Origin: Mesorhizobium muleiense
GTDB lineage: Bacteria > Pseudomonadota > Alphaproteobacteria > Rhizobiales > Rhizobiaceae
Direction of reading: 5' to 3'
Length of the DNA stretch: 64,000 nucleotides
NCBI RefSeq assembly: GCF_900099905.1
Contig: NZ_FNEE01000005.1
Location: 248,001 to 312,000, forward strand
The notes under the pieces are model-generated. The model was not told the origin of the DNA, made no database searches, and worked only from the letters and a program-made list of their open reading frames with translations. Both the position numbers and the translations under genes were made by a program. Positions 11,647 through 19,950 of this stretch are shown here, one piece after another. Each line of letters starts with the position of its first letter. Positions within the stretch are counted from its first letter, which is position 1.

Positions 11647-12708
11647 CTAACACGCCGCGAGCGCCCTTTCCTGCTTGACGCGTTCCTTGAGCGTGCCGGA
11701 AACGTTCGGATAGCGCTTGCCGATCTCGCCGAAAGTGGCGCAGGCCACGTCGCGCTGGTTCAATCCGACCAGCGACACACCGAGCTTCAGCAGCATGTCG
11801 GGAGCCTTCTTGGCCTTCGGATAGTCCTTGCTGGCGGCGAGGAAAGTCTCGGCCGCGTCGCGGTACTTCTGCTGGCCGAGCAGCGACTCACCCAGCCAGT
11901 AATGCGCGTCCGCCGTCTTGGCGTCCTTGGGGAAGCGGGCGATGTGGTCGCGAAAACCCTGTTCGGCAGTGCCGTAGTCGCCCGACAGGATGAACTGATA
12001 GGAATTGCGGTAAAGTTCCTCCGGGTCATCGGTGGCGGGCAGCGCCGCGACCACCGTATCGTCGGACTTGCCGGCCTGCGTGCCAGCGGCCTGGTCGCCG
12101 GGGACAGGGGCGGTGTTCTGCGCCGGTGCATGTGCCTGCGTGTTGCCCTCGATCACATTGCCGTTCTTGTCGACGGTGATGGTGCCGAACGTCTTCGGCG
12201 GCGTGCCCGGGATCACCGCGCCGGGTTCGCCTGTCGGCGATTCGACGATCACCTCCTGGCCGCCGGCGGGCGGTCTGCCCGCATCGGCCGGCGCATGCGT
12301 CCCCGGAGCCTCGGCGACGCTGCTGTCGGTGTTGGTGGTGGCGTCCGACTTCTTCTGCTCGCGTGGCTGCTGCGCGCCTTGTGAGCCGCCTTCCAGCTGC
12401 TGGAAACGGAACTCGTTATCTTCCTGCTGCTTGCGGATCTGCTCCTGCATCTGCAGCACCTGGAAGTTGAGCTCCTCGATCTTGCCGTTCATTTGCCGGA
12501 GTTGTTCCTCCAGCCCCGTAGTGCCGGTGCCATCCTGCGCAAATTGCACCTGATCCGATTTCTTTTTTTCACCGAAAATGCCGAGCGTCGGTAGGCGGAA
12601 GGAAAAACCGCTTTTTTCTGTGCCTTGCTCATTGCCTACTGCCGGGGCAGCGACGCTTGATACGAGCAGCAACGCAAGCGTGCCGCTCAAGACCGATCTG
12701 AAATGCAT
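11647..12708 (-). CDS. cpoB: cell division coordinator CpoB (YbgF)
   Basis: Periplasmic partner of Tol-Pal that links outer-membrane constriction with septal peptidoglycan synthesis. It has a signal peptide (residues 1-25), an N-terminal coiled coil (about 65-105, EEQLRQMNGKIEEL) that trimerises in E. coli, a long Pro/Ala/Gly linker, and a C-terminal TPR region from about residue 228 (NSYQFILSGDYGTAEQGF, AHYWLGESLLGQQKY, KLGVSLVGLNQRD). It is the last gene of the tol-pal run, after pal and before tilS. A terminator after pal suggests it has its own promoter too. Confidence 0.93.
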   Translation of the reverse strand: MHFRSVLSGTLALLLVSSVAAPAVGNEQGTEKSGFSFRLPTLGIFGEKKKSDQVQFAQDGTGTTGLEEQLRQMNGKIEELNFQVLQMQEQIRKQQEDNEFRFQQLEGGSQGAQQPREQKKSDATTNTDSSVAEAPGTHAPADAGRPPAGGQEVIVESPTGEPGAVIPGTPPKTFGTITVDKNGNVIEGNTQAHAPAQNTAPVPGDQAAGTQAGKSDDTVVAALPATDDPEELYRNSYQFILSGDYGTAEQGFRDHIARFPKDAKTADAHYWLGESLLGQQKYRDAAETFLAASKDYPKAKKAPDMLLKLGVSLVGLNQRDVACATFGEIGKRYPNVSGTLKERVKQERALAAC

Positions 12709-12842
12709 GTGCCTCTCGCCGTGGATTGTTTGCCTGTTGCATGCCTTCCGATCGGAGTGGACCGTCAGGCGCCTCGGTTATTACCAAGGACGCAGGACTT
12801 CGGCCAAATTTTGTTTCAAGTCCCACATCCGGGCGCCGGACA

Positions 12843-12870
12843 TGAAAAAGGCGGCCGCAGCCGCCTTTCA
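12843..12870 (-). terminator. terminator downstream of pal
   Basis: The stem AAAGGCGGC/GCCGCCTTT with a short loop is followed on the minus strand by TT and CATG. It lies between pal and cpoB and could reduce cpoB read-through. Confidence 0.8.
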
Positions 12871-12910
12871 CACGTAGGTGTTGCATTTCTGCCGATCGGA
12901 AAATTGCCGA

Positions 12911-13417
12911 TCAGGAACCGGCGCCGCTGATCGTGGTGACGGCGCGGCGGTTCTGCGACCAGCAGGAGATGTCGTCGCAAACCGCGACCGGACGCTCCTT
13001 GCCGTAGGAAATGGTCTTCAGGCGCTGGGCGGAAACACCCCTGGCGACGAGGAAGTCGCGGGTGGCGGCGGCGCGGCGGGCGCCGAGCGCCAGATTGTAT
13101 TCGCGCGTGCCGCGCTCGTCGGCATGGCCTTCGATGACGATGGCATACTGCCTGTACTGGTTCAGCCATTGCGCCTGGCGCGAAAGCGTCGTCTGCGCGT
13201 CGGCGCGGATCGAGGACGAATCGGTGTCGAAGAAGATGCGGTCGCCGATGTTGACGGTAAAATCCTGGGCCGATCCGGGCGTTGCCGCCCCGGCGCCGCT
13301 GAGACCGAGATCGGCGGCGCTGTTCAGGTTCTTCTTCGAGGCGCAGCCGGCGATGGCGAGCAATGCCACCAGCGCGATCATCGCCGGGTTTCTGGTAAGT
13401 GCTGCGATACGGCCCAT
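12911..13417 (-). CDS. pal: peptidoglycan-associated lipoprotein Pal
   Basis: Outer-membrane lipoprotein that binds peptidoglycan and is moved to the division site by TolQRAB. The lipobox AIAGC places the lipidated cysteine at residue 25. The OmpA-like domain has IFFDTDSSSI, IEGHADERGTREYN and the closing RRAVTTI. ATG at 13417 is chosen because AAGGAG lies nine bases upstream and it gives a proper lipoprotein signal. The length of 168 residues is normal. tolB, usually adjacent, is here separated by a four-helix-bundle gene. Confidence 0.96.
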   Translation of the reverse strand: MGRIAALTRNPAMIALVALLAIAGCASKKNLNSAADLGLSGAGAATPGSAQDFTVNIGDRIFFDTDSSSIRADAQTTLSRQAQWLNQYRQYAIVIEGHADERGTREYNLALGARRAAATRDFLVARGVSAQRLKTISYGKERPVAVCDDISCWSQNRRAVTTISGAGS

Positions 13418-13617
13418 GCCGCCTCTCCTTCGCAATTCGAGTGATTTCGTTGATCGTCCAGTAACCACGTTTGGGTTAACCGGCGTTCAAGAAACACGGT
13501 TAAAATTCGGTTTCGGCTGCCGTCCACAGCCGTTTTGCCCAAGGGGAATCCGAGGAGGCAACAATGCGCGCGGACCGTAGGCAGAAATGCGGCTGAAACG
13601 CGACCAAGCCGTGGAAA

Positions 13618-13646
13618 GTTGGAATTGAAGAATTGAAGAAATGAGG
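13618..13646. repeat. GAATTG-rich array, left flank of the four-helix-bundle gene
   Basis: Three loose copies of a GGAATTGAAGA-type unit occur on the plus strand just beyond the 3' end of the four-helix-bundle gene. They are an inverted counterpart of the array on the other side of that gene. Confidence 0.6.
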
Positions 13647-13660
13647 AACCTGCCGAGAGG

Positions 13661-14038
13661 TCACTTTAGTTTCTCTCTCAGTTTCACCAGCATTCCATGG
13701 ATGTTGGCATAGCATTGCAACCACTCGTCGCGTTGCGCTTGTGTGATGTACCCTAGGTCGAACGCGTATGAAACCCACGTTTCCACTTCACTGCACGACC
13801 CCAGAGCCATCGAAATAAACCGTGCGAATTCGAACTTGGAGTGGGTCTGTTTGGCAAATCCCTCAGCCAAATTGGCGCAGATCCCCTTGCTGGAACGACG
13901 CAATTGATCGGCCAATGCGTATTGCTCAATTTTCGGGAAAGCTAGGGTGGCTCCGTGCACGTCAAGAGAAACCGCATAAGCGCGCTTATAGACCTCTAGA
14001 TCCCTCGCTCGCTTAATGTAGCCTCCCGTTTTCTCCAT
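13661..14038 (-). CDS. four-helix-bundle (S23/IVP-like) protein
   Basis: The 125-residue product has the markers of the family first seen as proteins encoded in 23S rRNA intervening sequences: RDLEVYKRAYAVSLDVH, a central LADQLRRSSKGICANLAEGF, and FARFISMALGSCSEVETW. It folds as a four-helix bundle; the role is unknown and no catalytic residues are evident. It interrupts tolB-pal in the same direction. GAATTG-rich inverted arrays flank it, and its codon use is less GC-biased than that of its neighbours, which suggests acquisition. Confidence 0.88.
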   Translation of the reverse strand: MEKTGGYIKRARDLEVYKRAYAVSLDVHGATLAFPKIEQYALADQLRRSSKGICANLAEGFAKQTHSKFEFARFISMALGSCSEVETWVSYAFDLGYITQAQRDEWLQCYANIHGMLVKLREKLK

Positions 14039-14039
14039 C

Positions 14040-14090
14040 TCTTCAATTCTTCATTTCTCCAATTCCTCAATTCCCCAATTCCCCTTCCTG
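14040..14090. repeat. AATTCC/GAATTG-rich array, right flank of the four-helix-bundle gene
   Basis: Read on the minus strand, five imperfect tandem units of about nine to ten bases (GGAATTGGG, GGAATTGAG, GAATTGAAGA and similar) lie just upstream of the gene start, supplying its GA-rich ribosome-binding region. They are the inverted partner of the array at 13618-13646. Confidence 0.65.
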
Positions 14091-14091
14091 C

Positions 14092-15402
14092 CTATTCCAG
14101 CAGCGGCGACCAGGCCGGGTCCGAAGCGAAATTCGAGGTCGGGATCGACTGTTCGTTGCGGCCGGTAAGATCGACCGAAACGAGTTTCGGGCCGCCGGCA
14201 GAATCGCGGAAGAACATCAGCACCCGGCCGTTGGGCGCCCAGGTCGGCCCCTCCTGCTGGAAGCCGGTTGAAAGGATGCGCTCGCCCGAACCGTCGACGC
14301 GCATGACGCCGATCTGGAACTCGCCGGCAGTCTGCTTGGTGAAGGCGATGAGATCGCCACGCGGCGACCATACCGGCGTCGAATAGACGCCGTCGCCGAA
14401 GGAGATGCGGGTCTGGCCAGAACCGTCGGCGCCCATCACATAGATCTGCGCGCGGCCGCCGCGGTCGGAGGTGAACACCACTTTGCTGCCATCCGGCGAA
14501 TAGGACGGCGAGGTGTCGATGGCCGTCGAGTTGGTGAGCCTGGTCGTCGAGCGGCTTCTCAAATCCATGGCGAAGATGTTGGAATTGCCGTCGTCGCGCA
14601 GCAAGCTCATGATCACCTTCTGGCCGTCGGGCGAGAACCGCGGCGCAAAGGTCATGCCGGGAAAGTCGCCGACCAGTTCGCGCTGCCCGGTCTCGATCTG
14701 CAGCAGATAGACCTTCGGCTGGCCGCTTTCATAGGACATGTAGGTGATTTCCTGCCGGTTTGGCGAGAAACGCGGGGTCAGCACGATCGACCTGCCGTCC
14801 GATAGGTAGCGGATATTGGCGCCGTCCTGGTCCATGATGGCGAGGCGCTTCTTTCGCGCGTTCTTTGCGCCCGATTCGTCGATGAAGACGACGCGCGTGT
14901 CGAAATAGCCCTTCTCGCCGGTCAGCCGCTCATAGATGGCGTCGGCGATGATGTGGGCGACGCGCCTCGTGTTGGCGTCGTTGGCGAAGAACTGCTCGCC
15001 CGACATCTGCTGGCCGGCAAAGGTGTCCCACAACCGGTACTGGGCACGGACGCGGCCATCGGCCTCCTTGCTGACGCTGCCGGTGACCAGCGCCTGGGCG
15101 TTGATCACCTTCCAGTCCTCGAAGCGAGGCGCGGCATCCGGGTTCGAGATTTTTTCGATGAAGGCGCTCTTGTCGATCGGCGCGAACAGGCCGGAGCGTT
15201 TCAGGTCTGCGCTGACGATGCCGGAAATCTCCGCGCCCAACGCATCGCCGCCCTGGAAATCGGTGATGGCGATCGGCAACGGCTCGACATTGCCTTTGTT
15301 GACGTTGAGCTCAACGAGCGCCCGCGCCGGCAAGGTGGCGGCGGCAGTCATGCCCAGCGCCATCGCTACGATCATCAGGAGCGGCTTGAGGATGGATTTC
15401 AT
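14092..15402 (-). CDS. tolB: Tol-Pal system protein TolB
   Basis: Periplasmic protein that binds Pal and is released by energised TolA during division. The signal peptide is [16 protein letters not shown]...ARA. An N-terminal domain ([20 protein letters not shown]) is followed by a six-bladed propeller with repeated [23 protein letters not shown] and [13 protein letters not shown] units. ATG at 15402 is chosen because the longer frame starts at a TTG and spoils the signal peptide. It follows tolA across a short tandem repeat. Confidence 0.96.
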   Translation of the reverse strand: MKSILKPLLMIVAMALGMTAAATLPARALVELNVNKGNVEPLPIAITDFQGGDALGAEISGIVSADLKRSGLFAPIDKSAFIEKISNPDAAPRFEDWKVINAQALVTGSVSKEADGRVRAQYRLWDTFAGQQMSGEQFFANDANTRRVAHIIADAIYERLTGEKGYFDTRVVFIDESGAKNARKKRLAIMDQDGANIRYLSDGRSIVLTPRFSPNRQEITYMSYESGQPKVYLLQIETGQRELVGDFPGMTFAPRFSPDGQKVIMSLLRDDGNSNIFAMDLRSRSTTRLTNSTAIDTSPSYSPDGSKVVFTSDRGGRAQIYVMGADGSGQTRISFGDGVYSTPVWSPRGDLIAFTKQTAGEFQIGVMRVDGSGERILSTGFQQEGPTWAPNGRVLMFFRDSAGGPKLVSVDLTGRNEQSIPTSNFASDPAWSPLLE

Positions 15403-15415
15403 GTCTTCTCGCTTC

Positions 15416-15454
15416 TCTTCAATGATTCTACGGGTCTTCAATGATTCTACGGGG
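15416..15454. repeat. 19-bp tandem duplication between tolA and tolB
   Basis: Two direct copies of CTTCAATGATTCTACGGG, 19 bases apart, lie just upstream of tolB. They look like a recent slippage duplication in the short tolA-tolB gap. Confidence 0.75.
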
Positions 15455-15462
15455 CGCCAAGC

Positions 15463-16620
15463 CTACAGGCCCAGCATCTCCCTCGGATCGAACGTGACCC
15501 GGACGTCGGCCCAGATGTCTTGTTTGCCTGCGGGAACCTGCAGGCCGGCCACATCGCATTTCTGAACAGCGCGCACGGCACTCTCGTCGAACGGGCGGTT
15601 GCCGCTCGACTGTTCGACAGATGGCCGCCCGTCCAGCTTGCCGGAGGCGTCGAGGTTGAACCGGACGACAACGATAAAATTCTCCGAACCCTCGAGCCCT
15701 ACCGGCAGGGTCCAGCAGCCACCAAGCTGGGCCTCCAACGCACCCTGCTCCGATCTCGAAAGCTTCTGGCCCTGATTCTTGTCCCCGCCGAGCGATGCTT
15801 GCTGGGTCGAGCGCTTGGCGCCGCCGCCTGACGGCTTGCGCTTGTCGAGCAGCGCCGAAATCTCGTCGGCGTTGAACTGCTTGTCTTCCGATTTCGGCTT
15901 GGACGAGGCTTCCTTGACCGGCTTGTCGGCGTCCTTGCGCTCGGGCGCCTTGGCGCTTTCGGCCTGGGCCGGCTGCGGCTTCGGCCGCGCCTGGGGGGCG
16001 GGCGCCGAGTCCGGAAGCTGCGTCTCCTCGGTTGGCGGCTCCTTGGCAATCGCTTCGGCGACGGCATCCGGCTTGACCTCAGGCTTCGGGTCGATGGCGG
16101 CGGTCTTGTCCTGCGGCGGCGTCGGCGCCGGTTCCCTGGCCGGTGTCGGTTTTGGCTCCGCCTGCTTGACCGGCTCGGGCGTGACCTCTTCCTTCGGCTG
16201 CGGCACCGGTGCGACCTCGGTCGCCGGGACAGGCTTGGGCTGCTCCTTCGGCTTCGGCACGTCCTCGGGCTTCGGCTTTTCTTTCGGCGTCGGCGCGGGC
16301 GGCGGCGCCTCAGCCTTGTCGACCGGCTGGGGCTTGGGATCCGGCGTCGGCGGCTTGTCGGTATCGACGCTGTTGTCGCCCACCGTCTGCGCGTCGGCCA
16401 CGATGTCGGGACGCTGGGTCGGCAATGGCGCCGGCTTTTCGCTCACCGCAGCTTTCTTGTCGCCTTTCTGTATCTGCGCGATCGCTTCCATCGGCACGAT
16501 CTCGACCGCCAGGGACTCGGCATCGGACGCCGGCAACGCCGCCGGCGCCGACAGCGTGAACAGGCCGAAGCCGATCGCGACCGCATGCAAGATCACCGAT
16601 GTGGTGAGGCCGGTTCTCAT
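15463..16620 (-). CDS. tolA: TolA, inner-membrane spanning protein
   Basis: Bridges the TolQR motor and periplasmic TolB/Pal. One transmembrane helix (about residues 7-28) is followed by a long low-complexity Pro/Lys/Glu region (about 60-250, repeated PKPxP and PxPKE segments) and a C-terminal TonB-like domain with LGGCWTLPVGLEGSENFIVVVR and DVRVTFDPREML. The 385-residue length is typical of Rhizobiales, in which the middle is Pro-rich rather than the long Ala-rich helix of E. coli. It lies eight bases after tolR. Confidence 0.93.
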   Translation of the reverse strand: MRTGLTTSVILHAVAIGFGLFTLSAPAALPASDAESLAVEIVPMEAIAQIQKGDKKAAVSEKPAPLPTQRPDIVADAQTVGDNSVDTDKPPTPDPKPQPVDKAEAPPPAPTPKEKPKPEDVPKPKEQPKPVPATEVAPVPQPKEEVTPEPVKQAEPKPTPAREPAPTPPQDKTAAIDPKPEVKPDAVAEAIAKEPPTEETQLPDSAPAPQARPKPQPAQAESAKAPERKDADKPVKEASSKPKSEDKQFNADEISALLDKRKPSGGGAKRSTQQASLGGDKNQGQKLSRSEQGALEAQLGGCWTLPVGLEGSENFIVVVRFNLDASGKLDGRPSVEQSSGNRPFDESAVRAVQKCDVAGLQVPAGKQDIWADVRVTFDPREMLGL

Positions 16621-16627
16621 TTAGCGT

Positions 16628-17086
16628 CTACTGATCCTGTTCCTGCAACGAGACCAGGCCGATGTTCTTGTAGCCGGCGGCCGAGATACGGGCCATCACC
16701 CTCATTGCCGTGCCATAGTCGGTGGACTTGTCGCCGCGGATGAAGATGCGCTCGTCATAGCCGGTCTTCGAAATCGCCTGCAGCTTCGCCACCAGTTCCT
16801 CAACCGGGATTTCAGTCTCCTGGAGATAGATCTGGCCGGCAGAGTTGATGGAGACGGTGATCGGCTGCGTGTCGACATTCATCGCCTTGGCCTGCGTGTC
16901 CGGCAGGTCGATCGGCACGCCGACCGTCAGCAAGGGCGCGGCGACCATGAAGATGATCAACAGCACCAGCATCACGTCGACCATCGGCGTGACGTTGATT
17001 TCCGATATCATGGCGTGATGGCGGCCGCGCCGCCTGTGGCCGCGACCACCGCGTCCCCCGCCACCCGCGCCTACAGACATTCCCAT
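16628..17086 (-). CDS. tolR: TolR, ExbD-family stator subunit
   Basis: Inner-membrane partner of TolQ in the proton channel that drives TolA. A Gly/Arg/His-rich cytoplasmic N-terminus (residues 1-24) precedes the single transmembrane helix, with the proton-carrying aspartate D37 in TPMVDVMLVLLIIF. The periplasmic domain has VSINSAGQIYLQETEIP and IFIRGDKSTDYG. The 152-residue length is normal. The gap to tolQ is nine bases, so they are cotranscribed. Confidence 0.96.
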   Translation of the reverse strand: MGMSVGAGGGGRGGRGHRRRGRHHAMISEINVTPMVDVMLVLLIIFMVAAPLLTVGVPIDLPDTQAKAMNVDTQPITVSINSAGQIYLQETEIPVEELVAKLQAISKTGYDERIFIRGDKSTDYGTAMRVMARISAAGYKNIGLVSLQEQDQ

Positions 17087-17095
17087 GATTGTTCC

Positions 17096-17806
17096 TCAGG
17101 CCTTCTGCGCGACTTTTTCATCGATTTGGCGCGAGAGTATGGCGGAGAACTCGTCCGCGAACCCTTCCATGCGCACGGCGATCTTGCTCGCGTCCGACGA
17201 CAGCTTGTTGTAGGCGATGACGGCGGGGATAGCCGCCAGCAGGCCTATTGCCGTGGCCAGCAGCGCCTCGGCAATGCCGGGCGCGACCACCGACAGGCTG
17301 GTGTTCTTCGATGCCGCGATCGCCTGGAACGAGGTCATGATGCCGATCACGGTGCCGAACAGGCCGATGAACGGCGCTGCCGAGCCGGTGGTGGCGAGAA
17401 AGCCAAGCCGTCCTTCCAGTTTTTCCATTTCGCGGGTCAGCGCCAGGTCCATCGCCTTGTCGATGCGGGTCTGCAGGCCAAGCGGCGATTTCGCCCCCTT
17501 CTCGAAACTCTTCTTCCATTCGCGCATGGCGGCGACGAAGATGGCGCCCATGCCTGACGTCTTGCGGTCGGCGAGCGTGCGGTAGAGCTCTTCCAGCGAC
17601 TGCCCGGACCAGAACACCTGTTCGAAGCGATTGAGCGCGAGCCGCATGCGGCCATAGGCGACGAGCTTGTCGACGATGATCGCCCAGGTCCAGATCGAGG
17701 CGCAGAGCAGCCCGATCATGACCAGCTTGACCACCCAGCCGGCCTGCGTGAACAGCGCCCAAATCGACAAATGCGCGCCCGGTTCGGCGAGTGCGATATT
17801 TTCCAT
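17096..17806 (-). CDS. tolQ: TolQ, MotA/ExbB-family channel subunit
   Basis: Proton-channel subunit of the Tol-Pal motor. The first transmembrane helix is about residues 20-40 (VKLVMIGLLCASIWTWAIIV). A large cytoplasmic region follows, then two helices with FLATTGSAAPFIGLFGTVIGIM and GIAEALLATAIGLLAAIPAVIAYN. ATG at 17806 has AAGGA seven bases upstream, which decides it over a frame open 53 codons further. The 236-residue length is normal. It heads the tolQRAB run; a near-CtrA box lies about 190 bases upstream. Confidence 0.96.
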   Translation of the reverse strand: MENIALAEPGAHLSIWALFTQAGWVVKLVMIGLLCASIWTWAIIVDKLVAYGRMRLALNRFEQVFWSGQSLEELYRTLADRKTSGMGAIFVAAMREWKKSFEKGAKSPLGLQTRIDKAMDLALTREMEKLEGRLGFLATTGSAAPFIGLFGTVIGIMTSFQAIAASKNTSLSVVAPGIAEALLATAIGLLAAIPAVIAYNKLSSDASKIAVRMEGFADEFSAILSRQIDEKVAQKA

Positions 17807-17996
17807 GGTTACGTCCTTAAGAATTTTCCGGGCACGGCTGGCGGCTGGCCCATAGGCATCCCTTGTAATCCGTTCGCGCAAAGCTTGCGGAATAACCCCA
17901 AAATGCACCGTAGGCGGCCTTTTCAGGGCAAATCTTGGTGAAAGGAAGGCGCTGGATTCCTCCAATCTTCACCACTCTCTTCATGAACCGTTATGG

Positions 17997-18012
17997 TTAA
18001 GGATGGGTTAGG
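17997..18012 (-). promoter_or_regulatory. near-consensus CtrA box upstream of tolQ
   Basis: The minus strand reads CTAA-CCCATCC-TTAAC, one mismatch from TTAA-N7-TTAAC. It lies about 190 bases upstream of tolQ in the 293-base gap after ybgC. A GC-rich hairpin GCGCGGC/GCCGCGC follows near 18018-18038. Confidence 0.35.
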
Positions 18013-18099
18013 ACGCACAGCGCGGCGCATTGCCGCGCCTTGGGCGAGCCACCTGGCATCGTCAGCGGATCATTGGGATCGGTAGCTTGCCGATTTGAA

Positions 18100-18573
18100 C
18101 TACCGATTTGTCTTGGGCATGAAGGTTGCGATCCATTTCTTCGGAAAGCGCCTTGGCCGGCCGTTCTCGCCGATGATCGCCGCCTCGACGCGCGCCTCGA
18201 CCAGCACCTTGCCGCCGCGCTTCAGCTGCTGAGCCATGAAGATGCGGGCGCCCGAAATGTCCTCGGTGCGCGTCTCGATGGTCAAGACATCGTCCATGCG
18301 GGCGGAGCCGCGAAAGTCGATCTCCATGCGCCGCACCACCCAGATTATTCTTTCGCCGTGCTTGCCGTCGGCAAGCTCGGTGTGGTGGACGCCGGCAAGC
18401 CTGAGATAATCGGAACGGCCGCGCTCGAAGAATTCGAGATAGCGCGCGTGATAGACGACGCCGGAGAAATCGGTGTCGGCATAGTAGACCCGCGCCATCA
18501 GCCGGTGGCCGAATTCGGTCAGCGCGCCGGAAAGCCCGGCGCAGAGCGCCGCCGATTCACCATGATCGTCCAT
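18100..18573 (-). CDS. ybgC: Tol-Pal-associated acyl-CoA thioesterase YbgC
   Basis: Hotdog-fold thioesterase found with tol-pal in most proteobacteria, thought to act on acyl-CoA or acyl-ACP in phospholipid metabolism. The signature is RVYYADTDFSGVVYHARYLEFFERGR at about residues 28-53, with the catalytic aspartate at D35 or D33. The 157-residue length is normal. It lies about 290 bases upstream of tolQ in the same direction. Confidence 0.93.
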   Translation of the reverse strand: MDDHGESAALCAGLSGALTEFGHRLMARVYYADTDFSGVVYHARYLEFFERGRSDYLRLAGVHHTELADGKHGERIIWVVRRMEIDFRGSARMDDVLTIETRTEDISGARIFMAQQLKRGGKVLVEARVEAAIIGENGRPRRFPKKWIATFMPKTNR

Positions 18574-18604
18574 CGCGCTTTCCTTTTTTGGCCTGGCCGG
18601 GCAC

Positions 18605-18678
18605 CTAAAGCGCGACGCGGTTCAGGTTCCGGGCGCGTCGTTGTCGCAAAACCGCTGCACAGTTTTGGGCGACACGCA
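18605..18678. repeat. rhizobial-type short palindromic element
   Basis: The stretch holds AAAGCGCGACGCGG and an inverted pair TTGTCGCAAAAC/GTTTTGGGCGACA just upstream of the GH5 gene. A partial relative with GTCGCAAAACCGC lies near 33085, so this is likely a dispersed repeat family. Confidence 0.5.
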
Positions 18679-18690
18679 TTAACTTGGCGC

Positions 18691-19950
18691 ATGAAACCGA
18701 TGGCACTGTTGACGGCGATGATCAAGACCTCGATGGCGGCGCTGCTTGTGCTGGCCGCGCTGGTGCCGCCGGGCCAGGCGGCGAGCTTTATGATGAAGCG
18801 CGGCCTCAATCTCGACCAGTGGACGACATGGCCGGGCGAGGACAAATGGGGCGACCGCCGGGCAATCCTGCCCTATCCGGAATGGCGCAAATTCCTCAAC
18901 GACGACGACCTCAAGGCACTGAAGAGCGCCGGCTTCGATTTCCTGCGCATGCCCGTCGATCCGTCGCCGTTTCTGTCCGGCGAGACGCTGGCGCTGCGCG
19001 ACGAGCTCTATGCCAGCGTGCTGGCCTCGGTGCGCATGATCAATCGCGCCGGCTTGAAGGTGATCGTCGACATGCACCTGATCCCTAGCGGCAGCAGCCG
19101 CAAGATCGGCATGGGAGAGGTGATGGACGATCCACAAATGTTCGACGCCTATGTCGAAATGGTGCGCAAGATGGCGCGCACGCTGGCCGATGAGGATCCG
19201 CGCCAAGTCGCTTTCGAGCCGATGAACGAGCCGGTCATCGACTGCGACGCCGACGGCACCGGCCTGTGGCCGGAGCGCCAGCAGAAACTGTTCGCGGCGG
19301 CGCGTTCGTCAGCCACCAGGCTCACCCTGATCCTGACCGGCGCCTGCTATTCCAATGCTGTATCGCTGGCAAAGATCGATCCGAAGGCGATCCCCGACGA
19401 CAACATCATCTGGACCTTTCACTCCTACGACCCGTTCCTGCTGACCCATCAGGGCGCGACCTGGGCCGGCGACTTCATCCCCTATGTGACCGGCCTGCCC
19501 TATCCGCTCAGCGCCGTCCCGCGCGCCCAGCTGGATGCTGCGCTCGATACGATCCGCGCACGGATCAAGGCCGAGGCGCCATGGGCGCGCCAGAGCGGCC
19601 TGCTTGCCTATCTCGACGAGCAGGTCGCCAGCCTGGACACGGACGAGGAGCTGCGCGAGACGATGGAGGCGCCGTTCACCAGGGTCGAGGCCTGGGCAAA
19701 GGCCAACGGCATCAAACCGGAGAACATCACGCTCGGCGAATTCGGCATGATCCGCCAGGAATACGGCAATCGCTACGTGATGCCGGCCGAATACCGTGCC
19801 GCTTATGTCAGGGACATGATCGCGCGCGCCGAAGCCCATGGCTTCGCATGGTCGGTCTGGAGCCATGGCGGCGCCTTCGGCATCGTCGACGCTTTCGATG
19901 GCGACAAGGCCGAGCCGGATGTGATGGATGCGATCAGGTCACTTCATTGA
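18691..19950 (+). CDS. secreted glycoside hydrolase family 5 protein
   Basis: Exported beta-glycanase of the cellulase (GH5) type. The signal peptide is MKPMALLTAMIKTSMAALL...GQA (cleavage near residue 30). The general acid is E180 in FEPMNEP and the nucleophile is E350 in ITLGEFGM; VDMHL and WTFHSYDPF are further GH5 motifs. The 419 residues form a single domain with no carbohydrate-binding module. The frame is open far upstream, but ATG at 18691 alone gives a signal peptide. It lies on the plus strand inside the minus-strand ruv-tol block and overlaps the next gene tail-to-tail by seven bases. The substrate could be cellulose or a related glucan. Confidence 0.88.
   Translation: MKPMALLTAMIKTSMAALLVLAALVPPGQAASFMMKRGLNLDQWTTWPGEDKWGDRRAILPYPEWRKFLNDDDLKALKSAGFDFLRMPVDPSPFLSGETLALRDELYASVLASVRMINRAGLKVIVDMHLIPSGSSRKIGMGEVMDDPQMFDAYVEMVRKMARTLADEDPRQVAFEPMNEPVIDCDADGTGLWPERQQKLFAAARSSATRLTLILTGACYSNAVSLAKIDPKAIPDDNIIWTFHSYDPFLLTHQGATWAGDFIPYVTGLPYPLSAVPRAQLDAALDTIRARIKAEAPWARQSGLLAYLDEQVASLDTDEELRETMEAPFTRVEAWAKANGIKPENITLGEFGMIRQEYGNRYVMPAEYRAAYVRDMIARAEAHGFAWSVWSHGGAFGIVDAFDGDKAEPDVMDAIRSLH

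Noticed and set aside
18040..18690. N-terminal extension of the GH5 gene
   Set aside because: The frame is open for 217 more codons, but this part is antisense to ybgC and would bury the signal peptide.
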